NCBI RefSeq assembly: GCF_038452275.1
Contig: NZ_CP141643.1
Span: 1,426,001 to 1,490,000, forward strand
Length of the DNA stretch: 64,000 nucleotides
Source of the DNA: Corynebacterium sp. BD556
GTDB taxonomy: Bacteria > Actinomycetota > Actinomycetes > Mycobacteriales > Mycobacteriaceae
Direction of reading: 5' to 3'
Below, piece after piece: positions 46,046 to 54,809 of this stretch (positions are counted from its first letter, which is position 1; each line of letters opens with the position of its first letter). The position numbers and the translations under genes are program-made. The notes below the pieces were generated by a model. That model saw only the letters and a list, made by a program, of their open reading frames with translations. It searched no databases and was not told the origin of the DNA.

Positions 46046-46528
46046 TCACCTGCCTGAGCTTAGTTCAACCAGGGCGGTGGCGATCGCCGCCCGGCCCTGC
46101 CCGGAACCGGTAAAACCCATGTGGTCTGTTGTCGTCGCCGAAACAGACACCGGCGCCCCAAGCGCTTCGGAGAGCACCCGCTCAGCGTGCTGACGCACCG
46201 GGCCCATCTTCGGCGTCTGGGCGATTAACTGGGCGGAAGCGTTGACCACGGTGATCCCTTGAGAGCGCAGCAACTCTTTGAGTTCTTTCAGCAAACGCAC
46301 ACCAGTTACCCCCTCGTACTCGGGGCGGCCGACGCCCACGAAGGAACCCAGATCGCCCAAACCCGCAGCGGAAAGTACCGCGTCGACCACGGCGTGGCTG
46401 ACAACATCCCCGTCGGAGTGCCCCTCGCAGCCGTCGGCACCCTCGTGCAAAATGCCAGCGATCCAACATGGTTTCCCCGGCTCGATCTGGTGGGCGTCGA
46501 AAGCGTTGCCAACGCGAAGATTAGTCAT
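46046..46528 (-). CDS. ispF: 2-C-methyl-D-erythritol 2,4-cyclodiphosphate synthase
   Basis: IspF forms MEcPP in the non-mevalonate isoprenoid pathway. The 160-residue protein has the metal residues in [12 protein letters not shown] and in [15 protein letters not shown], plus [19 protein letters not shown] near the end. An AGGGGA site lies right before the ATG at 46528. It starts 5 nt after ispD ends. Confidence 0.95.
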   Translation of the reverse strand: MTNLRVGNAFDAHQIEPGKPCWIAGILHEGADGCEGHSDGDVVSHAVVDAVLSAAGLGDLGSFVGVGRPEYEGVTGVRLLKELKELLRSQGITVVNASAQLIAQTPKMGPVRQHAERVLSEALGAPVSVSATTTDHMGFTGSGQGRAAIATALVELSSGR

Positions 46529-46533
46529 GTCCC

Positions 46534-47223
46534 CTACGGTACTTGCAGCAAGGTACGCGCCAGCCGCATGTCCAGCGGGGTGGTGATTTTGAAAGCCAAC
46601 GGGTCGCCCTCGACGGTGACGACGGGCACCCCGAACCACTCCATCAAACTCGCGTCATCGGTGGGCACGAAACTGCCGCCACGCTCAGCGGCGAAATACG
46701 CCTCGTTGGCCTTCAACAACGCCGCTAGGTCGAAACCTTGGGGAGTTTGCACCGCCCGCAGGCTCGCTCGCGCTGGTGTGTCCACCACGACATCACCATC
46801 GACTTTTTTGATGGTGTCGGCCACCGCAACAACCGGGATGACAGCCGGGGCGCTCGCGGCGGCCTCAGCCACCCGGCGGATCACAGCCTGTGGGGTCAGG
46901 CAACGCGCAGCGTCATGAATTAACACCACGGCATCTTCGTCCGGCAAGCTGCGCAGCCCGTTGAAGATGGACTCGGCGCGCTCCTTTCCGCCGTGAACGA
47001 AGCTGACGTTTTGCGCTCCCGCGAGCTGCCCGCGAGCCAAGTGCTCCATCTCCGCGGAAACAACGACGACGACATGGTCGACGCAACCGGATCCAAGCAG
47101 GCAACCCACACTGCGTTGAAGCAGGCTTTCGCCTGCTAAGTCAACGAAAGCTTTGGGCAGCTGCGCTCCGAGGCGCGTTCCCTGTCCGGCGGCCGCGACG
47201 ACGCCGAAGACGCGGCGTGCCAT
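46534..47223 (-). CDS. ispD: 2-C-methyl-D-erythritol 4-phosphate cytidylyltransferase
   Basis: IspD makes CDP-ME from MEP and CTP, two steps before IspF. The 229-residue protein has the CTP loop [34 protein letters not shown] and [21 protein letters not shown]. It lies 7 nt after carD and directly before ispF, the usual carD-ispD-ispF order. Confidence 0.95.
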   Translation of the reverse strand: MARRVFGVVAAAGQGTRLGAQLPKAFVDLAGESLLQRSVGCLLGSGCVDHVVVVVSAEMEHLARGQLAGAQNVSFVHGGKERAESIFNGLRSLPDEDAVVLIHDAARCLTPQAVIRRVAEAAASAPAVIPVVAVADTIKKVDGDVVVDTPARASLRAVQTPQGFDLAALLKANEAYFAAERGGSFVPTDDASLMEWFGVPVVTVEGDPLAFKITTPLDMRLARTLLQVP

Positions 47224-47230
47224 GGCCGTC

Positions 47231-47842
47231 CTATCTCTCGTCGTCGGGGTCGGTGTCGTCGCGGTCGTCGAAACTTAAGTCGTCAAGGTCAACATCGTCG
47301 TCATCTGCCACGGCGCTGAGCTCAGCATCTAGCGAAATGCCAGCTTTGACCTGATCGTCGATGATTTTGGCAATCTCAGCTTCCATTTTGTCGGCCTTCT
47401 TCTCATCCACCGGTTCGGCCAGCGCCAGCTCACCGACGAGGACCTGTCGGGCCTTGCCCAGCATGCGCTTTTCGCCAGCGGATAGGCCCTTGCCCTGGTC
47501 ACGGCGCCACAGATCGCGCACAACCTCGGCGACCTTGTTGATGTCGCCGGAGGCCAAGCGTTCCTGGTTCGCTTTGTAGCGCCGCGACCAGTTGCCCGCT
47601 TCCTCCACATCTGTCTCCCTCAGCACCGAGAACACCTTTTGCAGGCCGTCCTCGTTGACTACGTCACGCACGCCGACCAGCTCGGTGTTTTTCACCGGGA
47701 CGCGAACTTCCAGGTCAGAGTGGAGAATCTGCAGCACGAGGAAATCGAGTGTCTGCCCACCGATTTCGCGCTGCTCGATGTCGGCGATGCGGGCCGCTCC
47801 GTGGTGCGGGTAGACGACAACTTCTCCGACATTAAATTTCAT
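47231..47842 (-). CDS. carD: RNA polymerase-binding regulator CarD
   Basis: CarD binds the RNA polymerase beta subunit and stabilises open promoter complexes. The 203-residue protein starts [19 protein letters not shown], the Tudor-like RNA-polymerase domain, and continues with the helical DNA-binding part ([36 protein letters not shown]). It ends in an acidic tail of about 30 Asp/Glu-rich residues, longer than in mycobacterial CarD. ATG 47842 has AAGGAG. It heads the transcript with ispD, ispF, cysS and rlmB. Confidence 0.95.
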   Translation of the reverse strand: MKFNVGEVVVYPHHGAARIADIEQREIGGQTLDFLVLQILHSDLEVRVPVKNTELVGVRDVVNEDGLQKVFSVLRETDVEEAGNWSRRYKANQERLASGDINKVAEVVRDLWRRDQGKGLSAGEKRMLGKARQVLVGELALAEPVDEKKADKMEAEIAKIIDDQVKAGISLDAELSAVADDDDVDLDDLSFDDRDDTDPDDER

Positions 47843-47989
47843 TAACTCTCCTTGCCCGGACTCGCCCCGGTGGAATCTGCCCCCACCGAAGCGCACACAA
47901 ACGCGTTTACAGCCTCCCAACTTTAGCACCACGCACTGGTTCAAGCCGGTGCAGGATATCCTTCCGCGGGCTGTTCAAGCCTCCCCTAC

Positions 47990-48074
47990 CCCCGATTTAC
48001 CTTCACTAAATGTGACCCCGGCCCTACCTCTTAGCCGAAAGTGGGAAATCGGGGGCGCAAGGGGTTAAGGTAAA
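47990..48074 (+). promoter_or_regulatory. Competing inverted repeats upstream of the lipoprotein gene
   Basis: CCCCCGATTT (47990-47999) is complementary to AAATCGGGGG (48047-48056), a perfect 10-bp arm pair. The overlapping TTTACCTT (beginning at 47997) is complementary to AAGGTAAA (48067-48074). The two pairings share TTTA and cannot both form. The layout lies 40-125 nt upstream of the GTG at 48116, in the carD-lipoprotein divergent gap. Confidence 0.45.
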
Positions 48075-48115
48075 CGGAGATAATTACGTGAACTAAAAGT
48101 ATGGAGGACACTCAC

Positions 48116-48652
48116 GTGAAGTCCCTGAAGCCGGCCGCCGCCGTCTCCGCCATCGCTGCGTCCGCTCTACTACTCGCCGGTTGCTCCGCAGGCCACATCA
48201 CTCAGACCTCTGAGCAGGTCGCGGCTGTCGACGGCGCCAGCGCCATCAGCGACAACGAGGAAGTTGCGGTGCATGATGTCACCGTCGTCCTCGACTCGGA
48301 GGGCCAGTCAGCCCTGAAGTTCACCGCCATCAACCAAAACACCAAGCGTGAGCCGCATATTCTGCAGTCCGTCACCGTCGATGGCACCCCAGTGCAGTTG
48401 AATGGCTCTACGACGATCGCTTCCGAGTGCTCCCTCGTCGCGGATTCCGCCGAGGCGCTTGAGGCTATGCCGAAGTCCGACAGTAACTGCATCGAATACG
48501 TCACCACCTCCCTGCCGAACAAGAACTTTGCCTACGCCGGCAACGTCCCGGTCCAGTTCAAGTTCGATGTGGCTACTGTCGACGTCACCGCTACCATCTC
48601 CGCCCCGACCGTCCAGTCGGGCCAAAGCGAGCGCGGCGAAGCCCACAAGTAG
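48116..48652 (+). CDS. Putative lipoprotein
   Basis: A 178-residue exported protein with a basic start, hydrophobic core and lipobox LAGC near residue 22. The mature part carries two cysteines (SECSLV and SNCIEY) and a beta-rich pattern. I do not recognise a named family, though it is of a type common in corynebacteria beside carD. GTG at 48116 is chosen since GGAGG stands 8-9 nt before it; the ATG at 48101 overlaps that site. A strong terminator follows. Confidence 0.8.
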   Translation: MKSLKPAAAVSAIAASALLLAGCSAGHITQTSEQVAAVDGASAISDNEEVAVHDVTVVLDSEGQSALKFTAINQNTKREPHILQSVTVDGTPVQLNGSTTIASECSLVADSAEALEAMPKSDSNCIEYVTTSLPNKNFAYAGNVPVQFKFDVATVDVTATISAPTVQSGQSERGEAHK

Positions 48653-48670
48653 TTCCCGCTTTTTCTTCCG

Positions 48671-48708
48671 CCGCCGCATCATTTCTTTGCGTTGATGCGG
48701 CGGTTTTT
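48671..48708 (+). terminator. Terminator between lipoprotein gene and radA
   Basis: An 11-bp perfect stem (CCGCCGCATCA and TGATGCGGCGG) with an 11-nt loop is followed by TTTTT. It ends the lipoprotein transcript, so radA must use its own promoter (TATGGT at 48740-48745). Confidence 0.92.
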
Positions 48709-48751
48709 GCTGCTCAGGGCACATGTCCGGGTGGTGTTTTATGGTGTTGCC

Positions 48752-49902
48752 ATGGCAAAGAAACAGCGCAGTTCGCACACCTGCTCCGAGTGCGGTTACT
48801 CCTCCCCGAAGTGGCTTGGCCGCTGCCCCGATTGCGGTTCCTGGGGTACCTTGCACGAGCAGTCTCCACTGGTGGCGGCCACTGGGAACGCCGCTGGAGC
48901 CACGACTTCGCTCCAGGCGCTGATCCCGAGCCAGCCCGCTACCCCGATTACTGCCGTCAACGCGACAGCAGCGGCCGCGATAAAGTCGGGCATTGGGGAG
49001 CTAGACCGTGTGCTGGGCTCCGGTGTGGTGCCCGGCTCAGTTGTTCTCATGGCGGGAGAGCCAGGCGTGGGAAAATCTACCTTGCTTCTGGAGGTCGCCT
49101 CGCGCTGGGCCAAACACGAAGGACGCACCGCTTTGTACGTCACCGCTGAGGAATCAGCCGGGCAGGTGCGCGCCCGTGCCGAGCGCACCGCCGCGCTTGC
49201 AGATTCGCTGTATTTGGCGGCGGAGTCCAACTTGGACGTCATCTTCGGGCACGCCGAGAAACTCAAACCCTCGCTGCTGGTTGTGGATTCGGTGCAGACC
49301 ATGCACGCGCCCGGGGTGGAAGGTGTAGCCGGCGGTGTAGCGCAGTCACGGGCGGTTACCGCTGCGTTGACCACTTTGGCTAAGACCACTAACCTGCCGA
49401 TCCTTCTGGTGGGGCACGTGACCAAAGATGGCAATGTGGCAGGTCCACGTGTGCTTGAACACCTCGTTGATGTGGTGCTGAACTTTGAAGGAGACCGCCA
49501 GTCGAGCCTGCGCATGCTGCGCGGGATAAAAAACCGTTTCGGCACAACCGATGAGGTCGGCTGCTTCGAGCAAACCGCCGGGGGCATCCGGGAAGTTCCC
49601 GACCCTTCCGGGCTTTTTCTGTCCCACCGGGGACAAACACCGGATGGTTCGGCGGTGACGGTCGCCATGGATGGTGTGCGACCAATGCTTGCCGAGGTCC
49701 AGGCACTGACCGTCGACCCGGTCAACAAAAGCCCCCGCAGAGTGGTCACCGGCCTGGATTTCAACCGGGTGCCCATGGTGTTGGCGGTGTTGCAGGCGCG
49801 CTGCGGGCAGCGCACAAACGACAAAGACGCCTACGTGGCCACCGTCGGAGGTGTGCGCATCACAGAAACCGCCACTGACCTTGCCGTTGCCTTGGCCGGG
49901 TC
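48752..49902 (+). pseudogene. radA: radA, 5' part, interrupted by an IS3-family element
   Basis: RadA/Sms is a hexameric ATPase that helps branch migration in recombination and DNA repair. The 5' part encodes residues 1-384: zinc finger CSECGYSSPKWLGRCPDCGSW split as C4, Walker A MAGEPGVGKST, LLVVDSVQTM Walker B and the RadA-specific KNRFG motif. The reading frame runs into the insertion and stops at 49933 after ten foreign residues. It therefore lacks the last 80 or so residues of the Lon-like domain. The ATG lies 6 nt after TATGGT (leaderless). The truncated product might still fold in part. Confidence 0.88.
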
Positions 49903-49929
49903 TGAACCCCGGAAAGTGGACACGGAGTT

Positions 49930-50832
49930 TTAATCAGATGCGGTTTTGAGTATAGCTGTTTCGGAAGATTCAAAGGCGTTCGGCGAACGATAGCCGCACC
50001 TCGAGTGCAGGCGTTTGGTGTTGTAGCGACTGCACCATTGGAACACGTCCCGGCGACACACCAGCTGACTGGCGAAAACAGGTGCATCTTGAAGGACTTC
50101 CCGTTTCAACGTGGCGTTGAACGACTCCGCCAGAGAATTATCCGCGCTGGTACCAATTGCTCCCATCGATTGGGTAACACCGAGACGTTCACATAGTCTT
50201 CGGTACCGATCAGAGGTGTATACACTGCCATGATCGGAGTGGAAAATCGCTCCGTCAAGCCCGCCACGGATCCCGTAAGCCATCATCAAAGCCTCTTCAA
50301 CTAACTCCGTACGCATGTGGACGGCGATCGCGAAACCGGTCAACTGCCGCGAGTAGCAGTCGATGACCGTCGCCAGGTACATATTCGACCCATCTGCAAT
50401 CGGGAGGTAGGTGATATCGCCGACGTAGACCGTGTTTGGTTTCTCCGCGGTGAAACGGCGTGCGAGCAGATCCGGAAACGTCGGAGCGCGTTTCGCAGAC
50501 ACCGTGGTCTTTACGCGGCGTTTCTTGGTGTAGCCGAACAATTCCATCTGGCGCATCAGCCTGGCGGTGCGCTTGTGATTGAGGCGATCATCGCTGGTCG
50601 GATCCGAGTTGATGGCCGCTGTGATGCGTTTCGCCCCGTAACAGCCGTTCTCAGCTGTGAACACGGCCTTGATCCTCGCTCCCAGCGCCGCGTCAGCGAC
50701 GAGGCGTCGCCGGCGGGCAGGAGCAGCAGATTTCCACTTGTAGTAGGAGGACCGGTTGATCTTCAGGACCTCACATAACCGCTTGACCTCGTAGAAGTCT
50801 CGGTGGTCATCAACGAACTGAAAGCGGTTCAC
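49930..50832 (-). CDS. IS3-family transposase OrfB (DDE integrase core)
   Basis: A 300-residue transposase with an N-terminal HTH_21-type region (LCEVLKINRSSYYKWKS) and an rve integrase core. The catalytic triad is visible: D in TVYVGDITYLPI, D in AIFHSDHGSVYTS and E in ADNSLAESFNATLKRE, with the IS3 spacing of 35 between the last two. Its start (GTG) overlaps the orfA stop by 4 nt, so orfB lies in the -1 frame relative to orfA as in other IS3 elements. It appears intact. Confidence 0.93.
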   Translation of the reverse strand: MNRFQFVDDHRDFYEVKRLCEVLKINRSSYYKWKSAAPARRRRLVADAALGARIKAVFTAENGCYGAKRITAAINSDPTSDDRLNHKRTARLMRQMELFGYTKKRRVKTTVSAKRAPTFPDLLARRFTAEKPNTVYVGDITYLPIADGSNMYLATVIDCYSRQLTGFAIAVHMRTELVEEALMMAYGIRGGLDGAIFHSDHGSVYTSDRYRRLCERLGVTQSMGAIGTSADNSLAESFNATLKREVLQDAPVFASQLVCRRDVFQWCSRYNTKRLHSRCGYRSPNAFESSETAILKTASD

Positions 50833-51170
50833 CAGTTCGTCTCTTCCGCGAAATATTTGGCCGCCTTGCGCAGGATCTCTCGTTCTTCCCGTAGCGTGGC
50901 GTTTTCGCGTTCCAGCATGCGGATGCGTTCGGCATCGGAGAGTCCTTGAGCAGGAGTACGTTCGCTGTTGGCTGCGGCGATCGGGCTGGCGACTTTTTCA
51001 CCGTTGGCGTTGGTTTTGGTGCCGGTGCCGAAGGCGTCGAGCCAGGTGCGCAGGGAGTTGCGGTTGACCCCGAGATCGGAGGCGATCGCGTTGATCGTGG
51101 CTCCAGGGGTCGACTCGTACAACGTCACTGCGTCACGCTTGAACTGCTCGGTGTAGGTCTTGCGTGGCAT
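50829..51170 (-). CDS. IS3-family transposase OrfA
   Basis: A 113-residue DNA-binding protein with a helix-turn-helix (INAIASDLGVNRNSLRTWLDAF) and a C-terminal leucine-zipper-like coiled coil (ERIRMLERENATLREEREIL). ATG 51170 (MPRKTYTEQFKRDAV) is the usual start for the family; the frame is open 6 codons further. It works with OrfB to form OrfAB. Confidence 0.92.
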   Translation of the reverse strand: MPRKTYTEQFKRDAVTLYESTPGATINAIASDLGVNRNSLRTWLDAFGTGTKTNANGEKVASPIAAANSERTPAQGLSDAERIRMLERENATLREEREILRKAAKYFAEETNW

Positions 51171-51239
51171 GGTGGAAAGGTACCTCACTTCCCCAGCGAA
51201 ATGCTGGTTTCAGCGTGTCCACCACCAAGGGGTCAGGTC

Positions 51240-51483
51240 CGCCACCTGGTCAAGCCTGCATGAGCGTCCCTTGCCGGCGAAAACCGTCGTGGTGGGCGAG
51301 GTGGGGTTAGCAGGCGAGCTGCGCCGCGTGCCTCACCTTCCGCGCCGTCTGCACGAAGCTGCCCGCCTGGGCTACACCCGTGCGATCGTTCCCGCCGGGG
51401 AGCGCATCAGCGTCAAGGGCATGGAAGTCTGCCTTGTCTCTACCTTGCGTGAGGCGATCCATGCCGCGAACGCCGACGCCTGA
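51240..51483 (+). pseudogene. radA: radA, 3' part, after the IS insertion
   Basis: This stretch encodes the missing C-terminus of RadA, including PLPAKTVVVGEVGLAGELRR, LHEAARLGYTRAIVPAGE and the end STLREAIHAANADA, the Lon-protease-like domain. It joins in frame with the 5' part after removal of the IS and one GGTC repeat. No proper start is present at the junction, so it is unlikely to be translated alone. Confidence 0.87.
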
Positions 51484-51503
51484 GCCGATTAGAATAATTG
51501 ACC

Positions 51504-52568
51504 ATGACGGACGTCGATTCCTCCGCCGCACAAATCCCCATGCGCGACATTCTTGAGCTGCTGGCCCCGGGCACCCCGCTTCGTGATGGGTTGGAGCGCA
51601 TCCAGCGCGGCCACACAGGCGGGCTCATTGTCATCGGCGACGGCCCCGCCGTCACTGAGCTGTGCGATGGCGGAATCGTCTTTGACATTCCTTTCCAGCC
51701 CACCCTTTTGCGGGAGCTGTCCAAAATGGACGGGGCGGTGGTACTTACCGAGGGGGGAACTCACATTCGCCGCGCCAATGTCCAACTTGTGCCGGCGCCG
51801 TCCTACCCCACCTCCGAGTCCGGCACCCGCCACCGCGCCGCCGAACGCACGGCGCTGCAAACCGGTGTCCCGGTGATCGCAGTGTCGGCTTCCATGAACA
51901 CCCTGACGTTATACGCCAACGGTAAGCGCCGCCTGTTAGAGGAGCCGGCCGTTGTAATGCAGCGGGCCAACCAAGCTCTGTCCACGGTGGAGCGCTACCG
52001 CAGCCGCCTTGATGTGGCCAACAAGCGCCTATTAGTCGCTGAGCGCAACAATTACGCCACCATCAGCGACGTTGTGGGGGTGTTGCAGAGGATGATCATG
52101 CTGGAACGCGCCGCAGACGACATGGATGAAACTCTCACCGAGCTGGGCACCGATGCCCGCCAACTAACTTTGCAGTTATCAGAGCTGCGGGCGGGCAACA
52201 ACGACTCCCTCATGCTAATTAGTGACTACATTCCGGCCGCGTCCATCCCAACGGCTGATCAGGTCGGGGCCGTCATGGAGAAATTGGAGCAGCTAGAAGA
52301 CGCGCAGCTTCTCAACTCATCCTCGCTCGCGCAGGCGCTGGGGTTGCCGGCCACGGAAGAAAGCCTGATGCAAAACGTGACCCCGCGGGGCTACCGCGCC
52401 CTGTCACGCATCCCGCGGGTTCAGAAATTCCTCATGGATCATTTAGTCGCCGCCTTCGGTGAACTGCCGGCCCTGCTCAGCGCGGAACTCGACGATATCC
52501 GGGCCGCAGAAGGTGTTTCGCCGCTGTGGGCGCGCCACATCTACGATGGCCTGCGCCGCTTTGCCTGA
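51504..52568 (+). CDS. disA: DNA integrity scanning diadenylate cyclase DisA
   Basis: DisA scans DNA and makes the second messenger c-di-AMP from two ATP. The 354-residue protein has the DAC domain with DGA (76-78, KMDGAVVLTEGG) and RHR (109-111, SGTRHRAAERTA), then the linker helices and a helix-hairpin-helix DNA-binding C-terminus (RGYRALSRIPRVQKFLMDHLV). RadA is a known inhibitory partner of DisA in other bacteria, which matters because radA is broken here. The ATG is 8 nt after TAGAAT, giving disA its own leaderless promoter downstream of the IS. Confidence 0.95.
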   Translation: MTDVDSSAAQIPMRDILELLAPGTPLRDGLERIQRGHTGGLIVIGDGPAVTELCDGGIVFDIPFQPTLLRELSKMDGAVVLTEGGTHIRRANVQLVPAPSYPTSESGTRHRAAERTALQTGVPVIAVSASMNTLTLYANGKRRLLEEPAVVMQRANQALSTVERYRSRLDVANKRLLVAERNNYATISDVVGVLQRMIMLERAADDMDETLTELGTDARQLTLQLSELRAGNNDSLMLISDYIPAASIPTADQVGAVMEKLEQLEDAQLLNSSSLAQALGLPATEESLMQNVTPRGYRALSRIPRVQKFLMDHLVAAFGELPALLSAELDDIRAAEGVSPLWARHIYDGLRRFA

Positions 52569-52584
52569 AACAACTCCTTGGGCT

Positions 52585-53298
52585 TTAGGTACGCAGGTTG
52601 AAATCGGCCGGGTCGGAGGCGTGCTCGCCGATCACCGCATGCAGGAAGTAGGAGCCTGCCGGGACGTCTTGGCGGTTGGAGCACGCCCCTGGCTGGGAGT
52701 CTTTGCGTGACCAGACAGCGGCGAAGTCGCGGGCCTTGCCCGGCGCGAAAGTCTCCTCGCCGGTGACAACGGCCGGATGACAATCGGTGTCCGACCAAAC
52801 GCGCTGGTTGGAGGCCATATCGTAGACCTCGAAGCGCAACTGTTGGGCAGCTAGGTCAATCACACAATCGGCCTGGGTGGGGTTTTCCACGTGCATGTAA
52901 AACGTCGGCTGCTGGCCCGGGCCGAAACTAGGCTCGCTGGTGCGTGCCGTGATAATCAGGTCCTCCAAGCTGCAAGTGTCTTTGCCTTCGGCGGGGGCTT
53001 GCGCCTGGGTGGTGGGCTCGCCTGCTGTGTCGCTGGCGTCAGGCTTCGTGCTCGTGGCGTTGGACGGTTGCTCCGCCAAAGACACGGTGGGCTCGGTGGT
53101 GTACTGCTCCGTCGGTGAAGCCGGGGCCGAGGTGTCGCTCGCGTCGGAGGTGCCGGAGCGGGCAGCAGCCGTAAGTCCCCACACCACAAGCGCCACGACC
53201 ACAAGCACAACAGCAAGCGCTGCCACACGGCGACGCATGTAGATCTCGGGCGGCAGCGGCCTCGGGTCGCGGTGGGGGTCTGGTCGGTGGTAGCTCAC
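52585..53298 (-). CDS. Membrane-anchored extracytoplasmic protein
   Basis: A 237-residue protein. After a short Pro/Arg-rich cytoplasmic head comes one hydrophobic segment (VAALAVVLVVVALVVWGLTAA, about 23-42), then a Ser/Thr/Asp/Pro-rich linker, then a beta-sandwich-like domain of about 110 residues with four cysteines (DTCSLED, ADCVID, DTDCHPA, GACSNR). I do not recognise a named family. GTG 53298 follows TAAGGT by 7 nt, and that -10 element overlaps the stop codon of the upstream carbonic anhydrase gene. It converges on disA. Confidence 0.75.
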   Translation of the reverse strand: MSYHRPDPHRDPRPLPPEIYMRRRVAALAVVLVVVALVVWGLTAAARSGTSDASDTSAPASPTEQYTTEPTVSLAEQPSNATSTKPDASDTAGEPTTQAQAPAEGKDTCSLEDLIITARTSEPSFGPGQQPTFYMHVENPTQADCVIDLAAQQLRFEVYDMASNQRVWSDTDCHPAVVTGEETFAPGKARDFAAVWSRKDSQPGACSNRQDVPAGSYFLHAVIGEHASDPADFNLRT

Positions 53299-53308
53299 GG
53301 CATCAACC

Positions 53309-53923
53309 TTAGCGGGCGAAATGCTCCGCGACAGTCTCGACGCGGCCGTCTGCGAGCCTGTATCGTGCGGCAACCACGCCAAGCGTGCCGCTTTTCACCC
53401 TGTCCTGGATGGCGGGGATGCGGTCGACGAGGTGCTCGGCGGTGATCCCCGCATGGTCCTTTTCCACCTCGTCGCGTGACACGTGGCCAACGGCGTGGGC
53501 AGCGATGACGCTGGGGGCAATTTTTTCCACGAAAACCCTTTGCAGCCCGACGGGAATTTCCGCTTCTTCGACGGCTTTGATGGCCGCGCCGATAGCGCCG
53601 CAGCCTTCGTGGCTGAGCACGATTACCAGTTTGACCCCCAAGGCTTCGACGGCGAAGTCCAGCGATCCGGAGACTGCGGCGTCAACGCAACCACCGGCGG
53701 TGCGGATGACGAAGATGTCGCCCAGGCCGGCGTCGAAAAGCAACTCGACGGGCACCCGCGAATCAGAACAAGACAAAATGGCCGCCACGGGGGCCTGCCC
53801 GCCGCGCAGCTCCTCACGACGGTTGCGGTCGATGCGGGGATGATCAAGGGAATCATGGGCGAAGCGGGCGTTGCCCGCAAGCAGTTGTTCCCACACACCA
53901 CTGGGTGTCGAAGCATCAATCAT
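53309..53923 (-). CDS. Beta-class carbonic anhydrase
   Basis: It interconverts CO2 and bicarbonate. The 204-residue protein has zinc ligands C52 (in CSDSRVP), H105 and C108 (in VLSHEGCGA), and the catalytic D54-R56 dyad, plus IRTAGGCVDAAVSGSLDFAVE. The C. glutamicum homologue in this spot is required for growth at low CO2. The ATG at 53923 shares its CATG with the divergent mutY start; a longer frame exists but would cover mutY. Confidence 0.94.
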   Translation of the reverse strand: MIDASTPSGVWEQLLAGNARFAHDSLDHPRIDRNRREELRGGQAPVAAILSCSDSRVPVELLFDAGLGDIFVIRTAGGCVDAAVSGSLDFAVEALGVKLVIVLSHEGCGAIGAAIKAVEEAEIPVGLQRVFVEKIAPSVIAAHAVGHVSRDEVEKDHAGITAEHLVDRIPAIQDRVKSGTLGVVAARYRLADGRVETVAEHFAR

Positions 53924-54809
53924 GGTCACTATTGTGGCACCTATTGTGATCACACAAGACGACATCATCAGGTTTTTCAAAGACAACGCCCGCGACCTGC
54001 CGTGGCGCCGCCCGGGCACCACACCATGGGGTGTGCTGCTGTCTGAAGTTATGAGCCACCAAACCCCAGTTGGGCGCGTAGCACCCGTGTGGGAAAAGTG
54101 GATTAGGCGTTGGCCCACGCCACAAGATTTCGCGCAGGCCAGCACCGATGAGGTGCTGCGGGCATGGGGCACGCTTGGTTACCCACGGCGAGCGCTGCGG
54201 TTGCTGCAGTGCGCGCAGGTGATCGTCGATAAGCATGGCGGAGAAGTGCCCGGAGACGTCGACAAGCTGCTCGCGCTGCCCGGCATCGGCGACTACACCG
54301 CACGCGCCGTCGCGTGCTTCGCCTTCGGCACAAACGTGCCAGTGGTGGACACCAACGTGCGCCGCGTCTACGCCCGAGCCGTGGAAGGGAAATTCCTCGC
54401 GCACCCGCGGGCCGCAGAACGCACCAATGTCGCAGCGTTGTTGCCGCGCCACAATGGGCCTGTATTCTCCGCAGGTTTGATGGAGTTGGGAGCTGTGGTG
54501 TGCACGGCGACGAAACCTAAGTGCCCACAGTGCCCGCTGGAAAAAACCTGCGCGTGGGTCAGTGCCGGCAAACCTGAGCCCAGCGCCGCGGAATTGAAGC
54601 GAAAGAAGGTCCAGAAGTTCGAAGGCACCGACCGACAAGTGCGCGGCAAAATTATGAAGTGTCTGCGTGAGGCGCCCAAACCGGTGCCCCGCAGCGACAT
54701 TGACCTGCTGTGGGCCGATCAGGTCCAGCTCTCACGCGCGCTGTACTCGCTACTTCAAGACCGCCTCGCCGAGCAAGACGACAAGGGCTACTTCCACTTG
54801 CCGCGGTAG
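53922..54809 (+). CDS. mutY: A/G-specific adenine glycosylase MutY
   Basis: MutY removes adenine mispaired with 8-oxoguanine. The 295-residue protein has LLSEVMSHQTPVGRV (catalytic Glu), the helix-hairpin-helix LPGIGDYTARAVACFAFG, VVDTNVRRVY (catalytic Asp) and an iron-sulphur loop C-X6-C-X2-C-X5-C (CTATKPKCPQCPLEKTC). The C-terminal part is short and lacks a full MutT-like domain, as in C. glutamicum. The ATG is at 53922; a GTG further in frame may be the true start, as homologues have shorter N-termini. It overlaps the DUF4236 gene at its 3' end. Confidence 0.92.
   Translation: MVTIVAPIVITQDDIIRFFKDNARDLPWRRPGTTPWGVLLSEVMSHQTPVGRVAPVWEKWIRRWPTPQDFAQASTDEVLRAWGTLGYPRRALRLLQCAQVIVDKHGGEVPGDVDKLLALPGIGDYTARAVACFAFGTNVPVVDTNVRRVYARAVEGKFLAHPRAAERTNVAALLPRHNGPVFSAGLMELGAVVCTATKPKCPQCPLEKTCAWVSAGKPEPSAAELKRKKVQKFEGTDRQVRGKIMKCLREAPKPVPRSDIDLLWADQVQLSRALYSLLQDRLAEQDDKGYFHLPR

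Larger units (their letters stand above)
49903..51235 (-). mobile_element. IS3-family insertion sequence in radA
   Basis: A 1333-bp element with imperfect terminal inverted repeats. The left end TGAACCCCGGAAAGTGGACA and the inverted right end TGACCCCTTGGTGGTGGACA share the internal GTGGACAC and begin with TG. It is flanked by the direct repeat GGTC at 49899-49902 and 51236-51239. It carries orfA and orfB on the minus strand, opposite to radA. Removing the element and one repeat restores an open radA frame of 465 codons, so the insertion is clean and probably recent. Confidence 0.9.
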
